Assembly: GCA_002842345.1 (NCBI GenBank)
Contig: PHCU01000026.1
Location: forward strand, 1 to 46,954
DNA: 46,954 nt
Direction: 5' to 3'
DNA from: Betaproteobacteria bacterium HGW-Betaproteobacteria-12
GTDB taxonomy: Bacteria > Pseudomonadota > Gammaproteobacteria > Burkholderiales > Rhodocyclaceae
Shown: in pieces, positions 7,013 through 14,733 of the stretch
How the letters are laid out: each line of letters begins with the position of its first letter
Numbering within the stretch: the stretch's first letter is position 1
Program-made: the position numbers and the translations under genes
Notes under the pieces: model-generated
Seen by the model: only the letters and a program-made list of their open reading frames with translations
Told to the model about the DNA's origin: nothing
The model's database searches: none

Positions 7013-8344
7013 ATGGAAATAATCCTGCTTATTGCCCTGGTCGTTCTTAATGGCCTCTTTGCCATGTCCGAAATTGCCTTGGTCACGGCCCGTCGTGCCC
7101 GGTTGGCCAAGCTGGCCGAGGACGGCGATGGTTCCGCGGCGGTGGCGATGAAGCTGGGCGAAGATCCGACCCGCTTCCTGTCGACGATCCAGATCGGCAT
7201 CACTTCGATCGGCATTCTCAACGGTATCGTCGGCGAGGCCGCACTGGCCGGGCCGCTGGCCCTCTGGCTGCAAACGTTCGGCGCCGAGCAGCAGGTCAGC
7301 GAAATCGGTGCCACGGTCCTGGTCGTGGTCGTCATCACCTACGTTTCCATAGTCATCGGCGAATTGGTGCCCAAGCGCATCGGCCAGATCAATCCGGAAG
7401 GCATCGCCCGCCTGGTCGCCCGGCCGATGAACATGCTGTCGGCGGCGTCCCGTCCGTTCGTCCATCTGCTCTCCTCGTCCACCGGGATCATCCTGCGCCT
7501 GCTCGGGCAAAACGATACGAAAGGCCCGAGCGTCACCGAAGAGGAGATTCACGCCATGCTGGTCGAGGGCTCGGCGGCCGGCGTCATCGAGAAGGACGAA
7601 CATGAGATGGTGCGCAACGTGTTCCGCCTCGACGATCGCCAGATCTCGTCGCTGATGGTGCCGCGTTCGGACATCATCTGGCTCGACGTGGCCCGGCCGA
7701 TCGACGAAAACCTGCTGCTGATGGCGGAATCCGATCATTCGCGCTTCCCCGTCTGCCGCGGCGGCCTGGACGATATTCTCGGCATTGTCGGGGCCAAGCA
7801 GATCTTCAACCAGACGCTGCGCGGGCTCCCGGCGGACCTGACGCAAAAGCTGCAGGCGCCGGTCTATGTGCCGGAGTCGCTGACCGGCATGGAATTGCTG
7901 AGCCAGTTCCGCACATCCGGCACCCAGATGGTTTTCGTCATCGATGAGTACGGTGAGGTGCAGGGCATCATTACCTTGCAGGACCTGATCGAGTCGGTTA
8001 CCGGCGAATTCAAGCCGAAGAACAAGGATGACTCCTGGGCGGTGCAGCGCGAGGACGGCTCGTGGCTGCTCGATGGCCTGATTCCGCTGCTCGAACTGAA
8101 GGATCGGCTCGGCATGAGGAGCGTGCCCGAGGAAGACAAGGGGCGCTACCACACGCTGTCCGGCATGCTCATGCTGTTGCTCGGCCGCCTGCCGGCGACT
8201 GGCGATTCGGCCGCTTGGGAGGGTTGGCATTTCGAAGTCGTCGATCTTGACGGCAAGCGCATCGACAAGGTGCTGGCAACACAGATCCCGGAGGCCGGCG
8301 AAGCGGCCGCTGAGCAGCCGGAAGCCCCGGGCAATGGTGCCTAG
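7013..8344 (+). CDS. CNNM/CorC/HlyC family transporter (DUF21-CBS-CorC)
   Basis: 443 residues. An N-terminal DUF21 membrane domain starts right at the chosen ATG (MEIILLIALVVLNGLFAMSE) and spans about 1-190, with the conserved IGELVPKRI motif. A CBS pair follows (MVPRSDIIWLDVARPIDENL, then VYVPESLTGMELL with FVIDEYGEVQGIITLQDLIE), then a CorC_HlyC domain (about 355-430) with SWLLDGLIPLLELKDRL. Such proteins are inner-membrane magnesium/cobalt-related exporters, often misnamed hemolysins. The start at 7013 excludes a 98-residue upstream extension. It abuts the convergent stomatin-like gene with no spacer. Confidence 0.9.
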   Translation: MEIILLIALVVLNGLFAMSEIALVTARRARLAKLAEDGDGSAAVAMKLGEDPTRFLSTIQIGITSIGILNGIVGEAALAGPLALWLQTFGAEQQVSEIGATVLVVVVITYVSIVIGELVPKRIGQINPEGIARLVARPMNMLSAASRPFVHLLSSSTGIILRLLGQNDTKGPSVTEEEIHAMLVEGSAAGVIEKDEHEMVRNVFRLDDRQISSLMVPRSDIIWLDVARPIDENLLLMAESDHSRFPVCRGGLDDILGIVGAKQIFNQTLRGLPADLTQKLQAPVYVPESLTGMELLSQFRTSGTQMVFVIDEYGEVQGIITLQDLIESVTGEFKPKNKDDSWAVQREDGSWLLDGLIPLLELKDRLGMRSVPEEDKGRYHTLSGMLMLLLGRLPATGDSAAWEGWHFEVVDLDGKRIDKVLATQIPEAGEAAAEQPEAPGNGA

Positions 8345-9208
8345 TCAGCTGCCCTTGCGGCCGAACAGCCCGCGTACGGCTTCCTGCAGGTCGGCCGGCA
8401 GCACGACCACCTTGGCATTGTCCTTCTCGCCCATGCGTTCCAGGGCGGCGATGTACTTTTCGCCCAGCATGTAGGACATCGGCCCGGTCTGCTCGCCGAT
8501 CGCGGCGGTGATGCGGCGGATCGCCTCGGCCGAGGCTTCGGCCAGCATCACCTGGGCATTTGCGTCGCGCTTGGCCGATTCCAGGCGCGCTTCGGCTTCG
8601 AGAATGGCGGCCTGCTTGGCGCCTTCTGCCCGGATCACCACGGCCTTGCGTTCGCGCTCGGCCGCCGCCTGCATTTCCATGGCCTTCTGCATCGATTGCG
8701 AGGGCTTGATGTCCTGGATCTCGACCGACTTGACGGTCAGACCCCAGTCTACCGCCTCGTCGGCAATGCTTTCGCGCAGGCGGGTCTTGATCTTGTCGCG
8801 TGAGGACAGCGCCTCGTCGAGTTCCATCTCGCCGACGATGGAACGCAGCGTGGTCATGATCAGGTTGCGGATGGCTTCGGAAAAATCGGTGATGCCGTAG
8901 ACCGCCTTGACCGGGTCGGTGACCTTGATGAAAGCGATGGCATTGGTCAGGATCACCGCATTGTCGCGGGTGATCACCTCCTGCTCCTGGACATCCAGGA
9001 TGATGTCCTTGGTCACCAATTGATAGGCAATTCGGTCCAGATAGGGAATGACGATGTTGAGGCCGGGCTTCAGCGTGCCGTGATACTTGCCGAGCCGCTC
9101 GACGATCCACTCCTCGCCCTGCGGCACGATGCGCACGCCCTTGGCAATGGTGACGACGACGAAGACCAGGATGGCCAGGGTAACTACGAAACCGGCGCTC
9201 ATATCCAT
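8345..9208 (-). CDS. SPFH/Band 7 (stomatin-like, QmcA-type) membrane protein
   Basis: 287 residues: one N-terminal membrane segment (FVVTLAILVFVVVTIAKGV), then the SPFH domain with GEEWIVERLGKYHGTLKPGL, VEIQDIKPSQSMQKAM and an alanine/glutamate-rich coiled coil (about 170-235). It ends with KVVVLPADLQEAVRGLFGRK. These proteins form ring-like cages on the inner membrane and influence FtsH-type proteolysis and lipid domains. The start at 9208 has an AAAGG site. The gene follows the nfeD-like gene by 37 bases on the same strand, the classical two-gene stomatin operon. Confidence 0.92.
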   Translation of the reverse strand: MDMSAGFVVTLAILVFVVVTIAKGVRIVPQGEEWIVERLGKYHGTLKPGLNIVIPYLDRIAYQLVTKDIILDVQEQEVITRDNAVILTNAIAFIKVTDPVKAVYGITDFSEAIRNLIMTTLRSIVGEMELDEALSSRDKIKTRLRESIADEAVDWGLTVKSVEIQDIKPSQSMQKAMEMQAAAERERKAVVIRAEGAKQAAILEAEARLESAKRDANAQVMLAEASAEAIRRITAAIGEQTGPMSYMLGEKYIAALERMGEKDNAKVVVLPADLQEAVRGLFGRKGS

Positions 9209-9245
9209 TTTCTGCCTTTGCGGAAGTGTTTCATTGACTGGACGG

Positions 9246-9686
9246 TCAGGTCTTGCCGACCTTGAGGAAGCTGCCTTCGATGCTGATCACCTTGACCCGC
9301 TCGCCGGCGGCGATCGCCGTGTCGGCCAGGCAGACCCATTCGTCGGCACCGAGCACCGGCCGTTGGAAGCGCACCTTGCCGCGTTCGAAGGGGGCGACGC
9401 CATTGACCAGCAGGCCGATCTCGCCGATCACCTCACCGTCGGCGGTGCCGATTTGCGTCTTGCGGAAACTCTGTTTGAACACCTTGAACCAAAGCCAGAC
9501 CATGGCCAGCGAGGCCAGTGTCCAGGTCACCAGCTGGGCCGTCAGCGACAGGTCGAAGGCCAGCGCCAGCAGGCCGACGACCAGGGCACCGAGGCCGAAC
9601 CAGACGATGAAAAACGAGGGAACGATCAGTTCGGCGAGAATCAGCGCGATGCCGCCGACGATCCAGTACCACCATTCAGGATTCAT
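9246..9686 (-). CDS. NfeD-like membrane protein (stomatin operon partner)
   Basis: 146 residues: two to three hydrophobic segments at the N-terminus (WWYWIVGGIALILAELIVPS, LGALVVGLLALAF, LVTWTLASLAMVWLWF), then an OB-fold NfeD domain (EIGLLVNGVAPFERGKVRF ... GERVKVISIEGSFLKV). This is the short NfeD1b form without a ClpP-like protease domain. The start at 9686 has an AAGGAG site; a long upstream open frame is rejected as antisense to the AEC permease gene. First gene of the operon with the SPFH protein. Confidence 0.92.
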   Translation of the reverse strand: MNPEWWYWIVGGIALILAELIVPSFFIVWFGLGALVVGLLALAFDLSLTAQLVTWTLASLAMVWLWFKVFKQSFRKTQIGTADGEVIGEIGLLVNGVAPFERGKVRFQRPVLGADEWVCLADTAIAAGERVKVISIEGSFLKVGKT

Positions 9687-9794
9687 GAAAATCTCCTTGC
9701 CCGGCGGAGTATTGAAGCTTTTGCCGACGCCGGTCAAGCCGGGCTGCGGATTTCCACAGTTGGTCTGCCGCCGGCCTGCTCCTAGAATCGCGCC

Positions 9795-10694
9795 ATGACC
9801 ACGGCCCTGCTCCTCCTGCCCGATTTTGCGCTGATCCTGCTCGGAGCGGCGATCCGGCGTTGGATGCAACTGGGCGACCACTTCTGGAACGGCGTCGAGA
9901 AGCTGGTCTATTTCATCCTCTTCCCGGCCCTGCTGATCAACGCCATCGTCAACACCCGGCTCGACCTGGCGGCGGCGCTGCCGCTGCTCGCCACGGCCTT
10001 TATCGCCATGGCCGGCGGCATGTTGCTGGCCGGTCCGGCAGGCCTTTTCGCCCGGCTGCCGCCGTTGCGCTTCGCCTCGCTGTTCCAGTGCGCCTACCGC
10101 TTCAATTCCTACATTGCACTGGCCGTTGCCGGCATGCTGTTCGGCGCCCCGGGCATCGCCACCATGGGCTTGGTTGTCGGCGTCGCCGTGCCCTTCGCCA
10201 ATCTGGTTTCCGTCTGGATGCTGGCGCGTCATGGCGAAACCAGCCTGTGGCGGGAGATCGCGCGCAATCCGTTGATCTGGGGGACGGCCACCGGTTTCCT
10301 GCTCAATCTTGCCGGTTTCCTGCCGCCAACGCCCGTGCAGGCTTTCCTCGGCCGCCTGGCCGATGCTTCGATCGCCCTTGGGCTGATCACCGTCGGCGCC
10401 GCCCTGCGCCTGGACAATGTGCCCGGCGTGCGCCTCTTCTCGCTGTGGCTGCTCGCCGTCAAACTGCTGGCCCTGCCGCTGATCGCCTTCGGCGTCGGTG
10501 CCTGGCTCGGACTGAGCGGCCTGAATTACCAGATCGTGGTTCTGTTCGCCGCTTTGCCGACTGCCTCATCAGCCTACATTCTGGCGATGCGCATGGGTGG
10601 CGACGGACGCAGCGTCGCCTGGCTGATCTCGGCGACGACGCTGCTGTCGATGATCACGCTGCCCCTGTGGGCAGCGTTGGTTGCCGGCTATTAG
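9795..10694 (+). CDS. AEC family permease (auxin efflux carrier type)
   Basis: 299 residues with about ten membrane segments in the two five-TM bundles typical of AEC proteins, e.g. LPDFALILLGAAIRRWMQLG at the N-terminus, LPPTPVQAFLGRLADASIALGLITVGAAL in the middle and a C-terminal LPTASSAYILAMRMGGD, which is the family hallmark. Bacterial members carry small organic acids or amino acids across the inner membrane. Divergent from the nfeD gene (108-base gap) and convergent with phaM (20-base gap). Substrate unknown. Confidence 0.9.
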   Translation: MTTALLLLPDFALILLGAAIRRWMQLGDHFWNGVEKLVYFILFPALLINAIVNTRLDLAAALPLLATAFIAMAGGMLLAGPAGLFARLPPLRFASLFQCAYRFNSYIALAVAGMLFGAPGIATMGLVVGVAVPFANLVSVWMLARHGETSLWREIARNPLIWGTATGFLLNLAGFLPPTPVQAFLGRLADASIALGLITVGAALRLDNVPGVRLFSLWLLAVKLLALPLIAFGVGAWLGLSGLNYQIVVLFAALPTASSAYILAMRMGGDGRSVAWLISATTLLSMITLPLWAALVAGY

Positions 10695-10714
10695 CTGACA
10701 GCCAGACTTGGCAA

Positions 10715-11179
10715 TTAGCTGCTGCCCTTGGCCCTGCGGCTGGCCGGCTTGCTCGCCGGCTTTTCTTCGCTGGCTGCGTGGACGGCGGCTTCGGCGGTTT
10801 GCTGCATCTGCTCGCGCATCTGCTGCATCATCTGCCACGGCCACATGGCGGCCTCGGAAAATGCTGTCGCTTCGGGCGCGGCGGCGGGTGCGGGTTCGGC
10901 TGCTTCCGGCGTCATCGATTTGGCGGCCTTGCTCGCCATCTCGCCCATCGCCTGCACCGTCGATACCGTGGTGCGCTGCATTTCCAGACCCTGGATGGTC
11001 ATCTGCAGCATCGACAGGTTCATCCGCAGCCAGCCTTCGACGGCCTTCATGTCCTTGATGCGCTTGTCGAGTTCGTCGATATCGAAGGTCGGGGCGACCA
11101 TGCCGGGGAGCGTGAAACCCATGTTGCCCCAGAGATTGCGCATGAAATTGAGTGGATCGTGTACCTGTTCATCGGCCAT
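10715..11179 (-). CDS. phaM: PhaM-like PHA granule regulatory protein
   Basis: 154 residues. The N-terminal DPLNFMRNLWGNMGFTLPGM and the DIDELDKRIKDMKAVEGWL region match the PhaM family, which in Ralstonia activates PHA synthase and tethers granules to the nucleoid. The C-terminus is an Ala/Pro-rich linker, a Met/Gln-rich helix (MMQQMREQMQQ) and a short basic tail (KPASKPASRRAKG). It is clearly shorter than the Ralstonia protein, whose lysine-rich DNA-binding repeats are much longer, so nucleoid binding may be weak. A strong AGGAGGAGAG ribosome site precedes ATG 11179. Confidence 0.8.
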   Translation of the reverse strand: MADEQVHDPLNFMRNLWGNMGFTLPGMVAPTFDIDELDKRIKDMKAVEGWLRMNLSMLQMTIQGLEMQRTTVSTVQAMGEMASKAAKSMTPEAAEPAPAAAPEATAFSEAAMWPWQMMQQMREQMQQTAEAAVHAASEEKPASKPASRRAKGSS

Positions 11180-11319
11180 TTTTCTCTCCTCCTGATTGGG
11201 TCATACCATCTTAACCACTTTCCCTACCGCAGATGGCCGGAATTTGGCCCGTCTGTCGGCGATACGCACATGAAATGTGACAAGGTGATAAATTAGCGCC
11301 CGATAAAAGGGGGGTCACA

Positions 11320-11982
11320 ATGCTCAAGCTGCTGGTGGTGGAAGATCATGCGCTGGTGCGCGAAGGTCTGGTGCGCCTGCTCGGTCAATTGGAAGATGCG
11401 GTCAGCGTGGTGGAAAGCGCCGATTTCGAGTCGGCCCTGAACCTGCTCGACAACGACGGCGAATTCGATCTGGTGCTGCTCGATCTGGCCCTGCCGGGCA
11501 TCGACGGCTTTGCCGGGCTCGACATCCTGCGCCGCCGTTATCCATCGATGCCGGTGGCCGTGGTTTCGGCCTTCGACGATACGCCGACCATCACCCGCGT
11601 GCTCAACCTCGGTGCCTCCGGCTTCATTCCCAAGGCCTTTTCCGGTGAGGCGCTGCTCGCTGCCATCCGCGAGGTGCTGGCCGGCAATATCTTCCGCCCG
11701 GCCGGTCAGCAGGGGGCGCGACTCGACGACGCGACACCGGTGCCGCCGTCGCGGCTCGGCGTGCGTCCCGACGAGGTCGGCCTGACCGAGCGTCAGGCCC
11801 AGGTACTGGCGCTCATGGTGCGCGGCCTGTCGAACCGCGATATCGCCGATCAGCTGGCGTTATCCGAAGGCACGGTGAAAATCCATGCGACCGCGGTCTT
11901 CAAGGCGCTCGGCGTCAACAGCCGGACCCAGGCGCTGGTCGCCGTCGCTCGCTACGGGATCGATTTCTCCAACGTCTTCTGA
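11320..11982 (+). CDS. LuxR/NarL-family response regulator
   Basis: 220 residues: receiver domain (about 1-120) with the acidic pair Glu8-Asp9, phospho-acceptor Asp55 in LVLLDLALPG, and a Lys in GFIPKAF. A LuxR-type HTH follows (about 150-215; LTERQAQVLALMVRGLSNRDIA and SEGTVKIHATAVFKALGVNSR). It should be phosphorylated by a partner kinase and bind DNA as a dimer. Its 3' end overlaps the convergent sensor-kinase gene by 31 bases, which makes that kinase the obvious partner even though the two are not co-transcribed. A GGGGGG run (11308-11313) serves as the ribosome site. Confidence 0.93.
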   Translation: MLKLLVVEDHALVREGLVRLLGQLEDAVSVVESADFESALNLLDNDGEFDLVLLDLALPGIDGFAGLDILRRRYPSMPVAVVSAFDDTPTITRVLNLGASGFIPKAFSGEALLAAIREVLAGNIFRPAGQQGARLDDATPVPPSRLGVRPDEVGLTERQAQVLALMVRGLSNRDIADQLALSEGTVKIHATAVFKALGVNSRTQALVAVARYGIDFSNVF

Positions 11983-13972
11983 AGCTGGCCGATCAGCGCC
12001 CGCAGCTTGGCCGGGCGGACCGGCGCCGGCAGGCTGTGGGCACCGTGCGGCAACGCCAGGCCGCTGCCGTTGATGACGATCAGTGGTGCCGCCGGGCAGC
12101 AGCGGGCGATTTCGTCCGCCCGGCCGGCTTCGCCGAGGATGATCGTGGCGCTTGGCAGAGCGTCGCATGACTCATCCTGACTGACCGTGTACTGCCAGCC
12201 TTCGAGCAGCTTGCGACAGGCCTGCAGGTCGGCGGAGTCGCCGACGATGTGCACTTGGCCGGCCGATTCCACCTTGCTCTCCGGCAGTTCGCGCAGGCTC
12301 GGGCGATGCATCGGGATCTGCAGCGCGAAGGTCGTCCCGGCACCGGGGCGTGACTGCAGGATCACCTTGACGTCGAGCACGCGTGCCAGGCGGTCGATGA
12401 TCGACAGGCCGAGGCCGAGGCCCTTGTTGGGTTCGCGCGCCGGATTGCCGACCTGGTAGAACTCGGCAAAGATCGCCGCCTGATGTTCCGGGGCGATGCC
12501 GACGCCGCTGTCGCGCACTTCGATGCGTACCTCTTCGCCCCGGCGGCGGGCGGCGACCAGAATGCGGCCGCCGGTCGGCGTGTAGCGCAGCGAATTGGAA
12601 ACCAGGTTGGAAATCATCCGTTCGACCATCACCGGGTCGGAGGTCAGCCAGAATTCGGTGCGCCGGAAATGCAGGCTCAGATTGCGGTCGACGGCGGCCC
12701 GCTTGAAGGAGTTGTTCAGCCGATCGAACATCGGCTTGAGCGGGAAGCTGCGGATCTCCGGTTTGATGCCGGCGACGTCGAGGCGGGAAATGTCGAGCAG
12801 CGAGTCGAGCAGTTCGCCGAGGACCGTCGTCGAGGTTGAAATCTGTTCGGCCAGGCGCGGCAGATCGTGCCCGGCGCCGACGCGCACCTGGCGCTGCAGG
12901 TCGGCGGCAAACAGCGACAGGGCGTGCAGCGGCTGGCGCAAGTCGTGGCTGGCCGCCGCCAGGAAGCGGCTCTTGGCGCGGTTGGCGCGTTCGGCGGCAT
13001 CCTTCTGCCCAGCCAGTTCCTCGGTCGCCGCGTGCACGCGTTCCTCGAGATTGTCGTGGCTGGCTGCCAGCTGATCGGTCATCGCCGCCATGTCGCGCAC
13101 CTGGCGGCGGACCATCAGGGCGCCGACCAGCAGGACGACGGTGACCAGGGCGCCGAGCGTGCCCAGTTCGAGCAGGCGGGTCCGCCAGCTGGCGAGCAGC
13201 GTGCTTTCCGGGATGGCGGTGAGGATGCGCAGGTCGGTAAAGCCGGGTACCGGCGAGACCGAGACGAGCAGGCCGTTGCCGTGGCTCAGTCCGGTCTGCG
13301 GCACCTGGTCGCGCAGGCGGCCGGCGAACAGCACGTCGGCCGCCATCGAGCCGAGCAGCGGCGACTGGCGGCTGAGGTCGGCCGGGCGGCAGGAGCCGAC
13401 GACCTGAAATCCTGCAGGTAGGCCGGTTCGATGGCAGCGAAGGCAGCGCCGGCGAAGCCGCCTTCGGCATCGTTGATGCGGCGGGCGATGGCATAGGTGT
13501 AGCGCCCCGAGTTGCGACCGATGTAGGGGCCGTAGGAGGCGGCCTCGCTGCCGTTCTCAAGGGCGATGAAATAGGGGCGGTCGCGGACGTTGACCGGCGG
13601 TGGCGGGAAATAGGTCGAGATGAAGCGCTGGTTGCCCTGACGGTCGAAGACAATCAAGTCGCGCAACTGCGGCATTGCCCGCGAATGGCGCTGGGCGACG
13701 TATTCCCAGCCCTTGCCCGGCTCCCAGCCGGACCAGTCGCGGCGGCTGAGCGACAGGTCGGAGGCCATCTCGCGCAACAGCATGTCGATGGCCTCGAAGG
13801 AGCGCGCCGTGTGCTCCGCCATCATGATGCCGAAGTGATGCAGGCGGCGTTCGCCGGCTTCGATGTCGCGCTGGCGGGAGAGCACCAGGTCGGTGAGGAA
13901 GACGGTGAGCACGGTCAGCGTGCTGATCAGCGCGACAAGCAGGGCGAGGGCCTCGGGTTTGCGGCGCAGCAT
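11952..13972 (-). pseudogene. Sensor histidine kinase with degenerate receiver domain, broken by a 1-nt frameshift
   Basis: Two minus-strand frames together make one kinase. The N-terminal part (13972 down to about 13406) has a membrane segment (ALALLVALISTLTVLTVFL) and a periplasmic PDC/Cache sensor. The second frame (from about 13403 to 11952) has a second membrane segment, coiled coil, H-box SHDLRQPLHAL, N-box NLVSNSLRYT, DSGVGI and GLGLGLSI, then a C-terminal receiver-like domain. Adding one base near 13404-13408 restores ...YLQDF-Q-VVGSC... and a protein of about 673 residues. In the receiver-like domain the phospho-Asp position reads TIILGEAG and the conserved KP lysine is replaced (LPAPV). 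Whether the shift is real or a sequencing error cannot be told here. Upstream neighbour: methyltransferase gene, 4-base gap. Confidence 0.8.
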
Positions 13973-13976
13973 GGGA

Positions 13977-14726
13977 CTACATCCGGTAGCAGTAGAGCGG
14001 GCGCGGCGGCGAGCAATCGACTTCGATCACCGCGCTGGGTTCAACCCCGGGCACCGGGAAAGTGTTGCTGACCAACAGGCTGCCCGGCGTCATCTCGGCC
14101 TGCGCCTTGGCCCACAACTGACTCATCGGGGCTGGCGAGAGGAAGGCATAGACGACGTCCTGGCCGGCCAGTGGGGCGTTCCACAGGTCGCCCCAGTGCA
14201 GTTCCAGGTTGGGGCGGCCGACGCCGAGCAGGCGGCTGGCCAGCCAGGTCGCCGGCGCATTTTCGACGCCGGTGAACTGCCGTTCCGGCCAGGCGTCGGC
14301 GAGCGGGATCAGCGTGCTGCCGAGGCCGGCGCCGAGATCGAGGCAGCGTCCGGCGTTTTCCTGTTCGAGCAGGCGGTCGAGGGCGGCGACCGTCTGCCGG
14401 TTCGACAGGTAGAGGGGAATCTGCCCGGAGAGGGCGCCGCGATAAACGAGCAGCAACAGCAGGAAGGCCAGCAGGAACCAGCCGGGATCGATGGCCAGGC
14501 GGTGGGTCGCCCAGACCAGCGGCATGAAGCCGGCATGGATCAGGCGCCACCACCAGGGCTGGCGCGACAGCGTGGCGAAGAGGAATGCGGTGCCGCCGAT
14601 GGCGACCGAGGTTTCCAGCCAGGGCATGGCCGTCGCCTGCCAGCCGAAGTAGGGCCAGGCAAGGGAGAGGACGAGGATGACGGCGGCCCCTTGCAGGGCG
14701 AGTTGGCGAAGCGGCGTGGCGGACAT
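13977..14726 (-). CDS. Membrane-anchored class I SAM-dependent methyltransferase
   Basis: 249 residues. The first half holds about four hydrophobic segments (e.g. GAAVILVLSLAWPYFGW, PGWFLLAFLLLLLVYRGA). The second half is a Rossmann methyltransferase with motif I CLDLGAGLGSTLIPLAD, an acidic residue after strand 2 (FTGVENAP) and a motif IV-like DVVYAFLSPAPMS. The soluble domain would face the cytosol at the inner membrane. The substrate is unknown. It begins 7 bases after the indolepyruvate oxidoreductase stop and ends 4 bases before the sensor-kinase start, so the three are probably co-transcribed. Confidence 0.8.
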   Translation of the reverse strand: MSATPLRQLALQGAAVILVLSLAWPYFGWQATAMPWLETSVAIGGTAFLFATLSRQPWWWRLIHAGFMPLVWATHRLAIDPGWFLLAFLLLLLVYRGALSGQIPLYLSNRQTVAALDRLLEQENAGRCLDLGAGLGSTLIPLADAWPERQFTGVENAPATWLASRLLGVGRPNLELHWGDLWNAPLAGQDVVYAFLSPAPMSQLWAKAQAEMTPGSLLVSNTFPVPGVEPSAVIEVDCSPPRPLYCYRM

Positions 14727-14733
14727 GCCTCGA

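Noticed and set aside
11952..11982. Possible antitermination or toxin-antitoxin signal in the 31-base overlap of regulator and kinase genes
   Set aside because: Simple convergent tail overlap of two well-recognised signalling genes; no further structure is seen.
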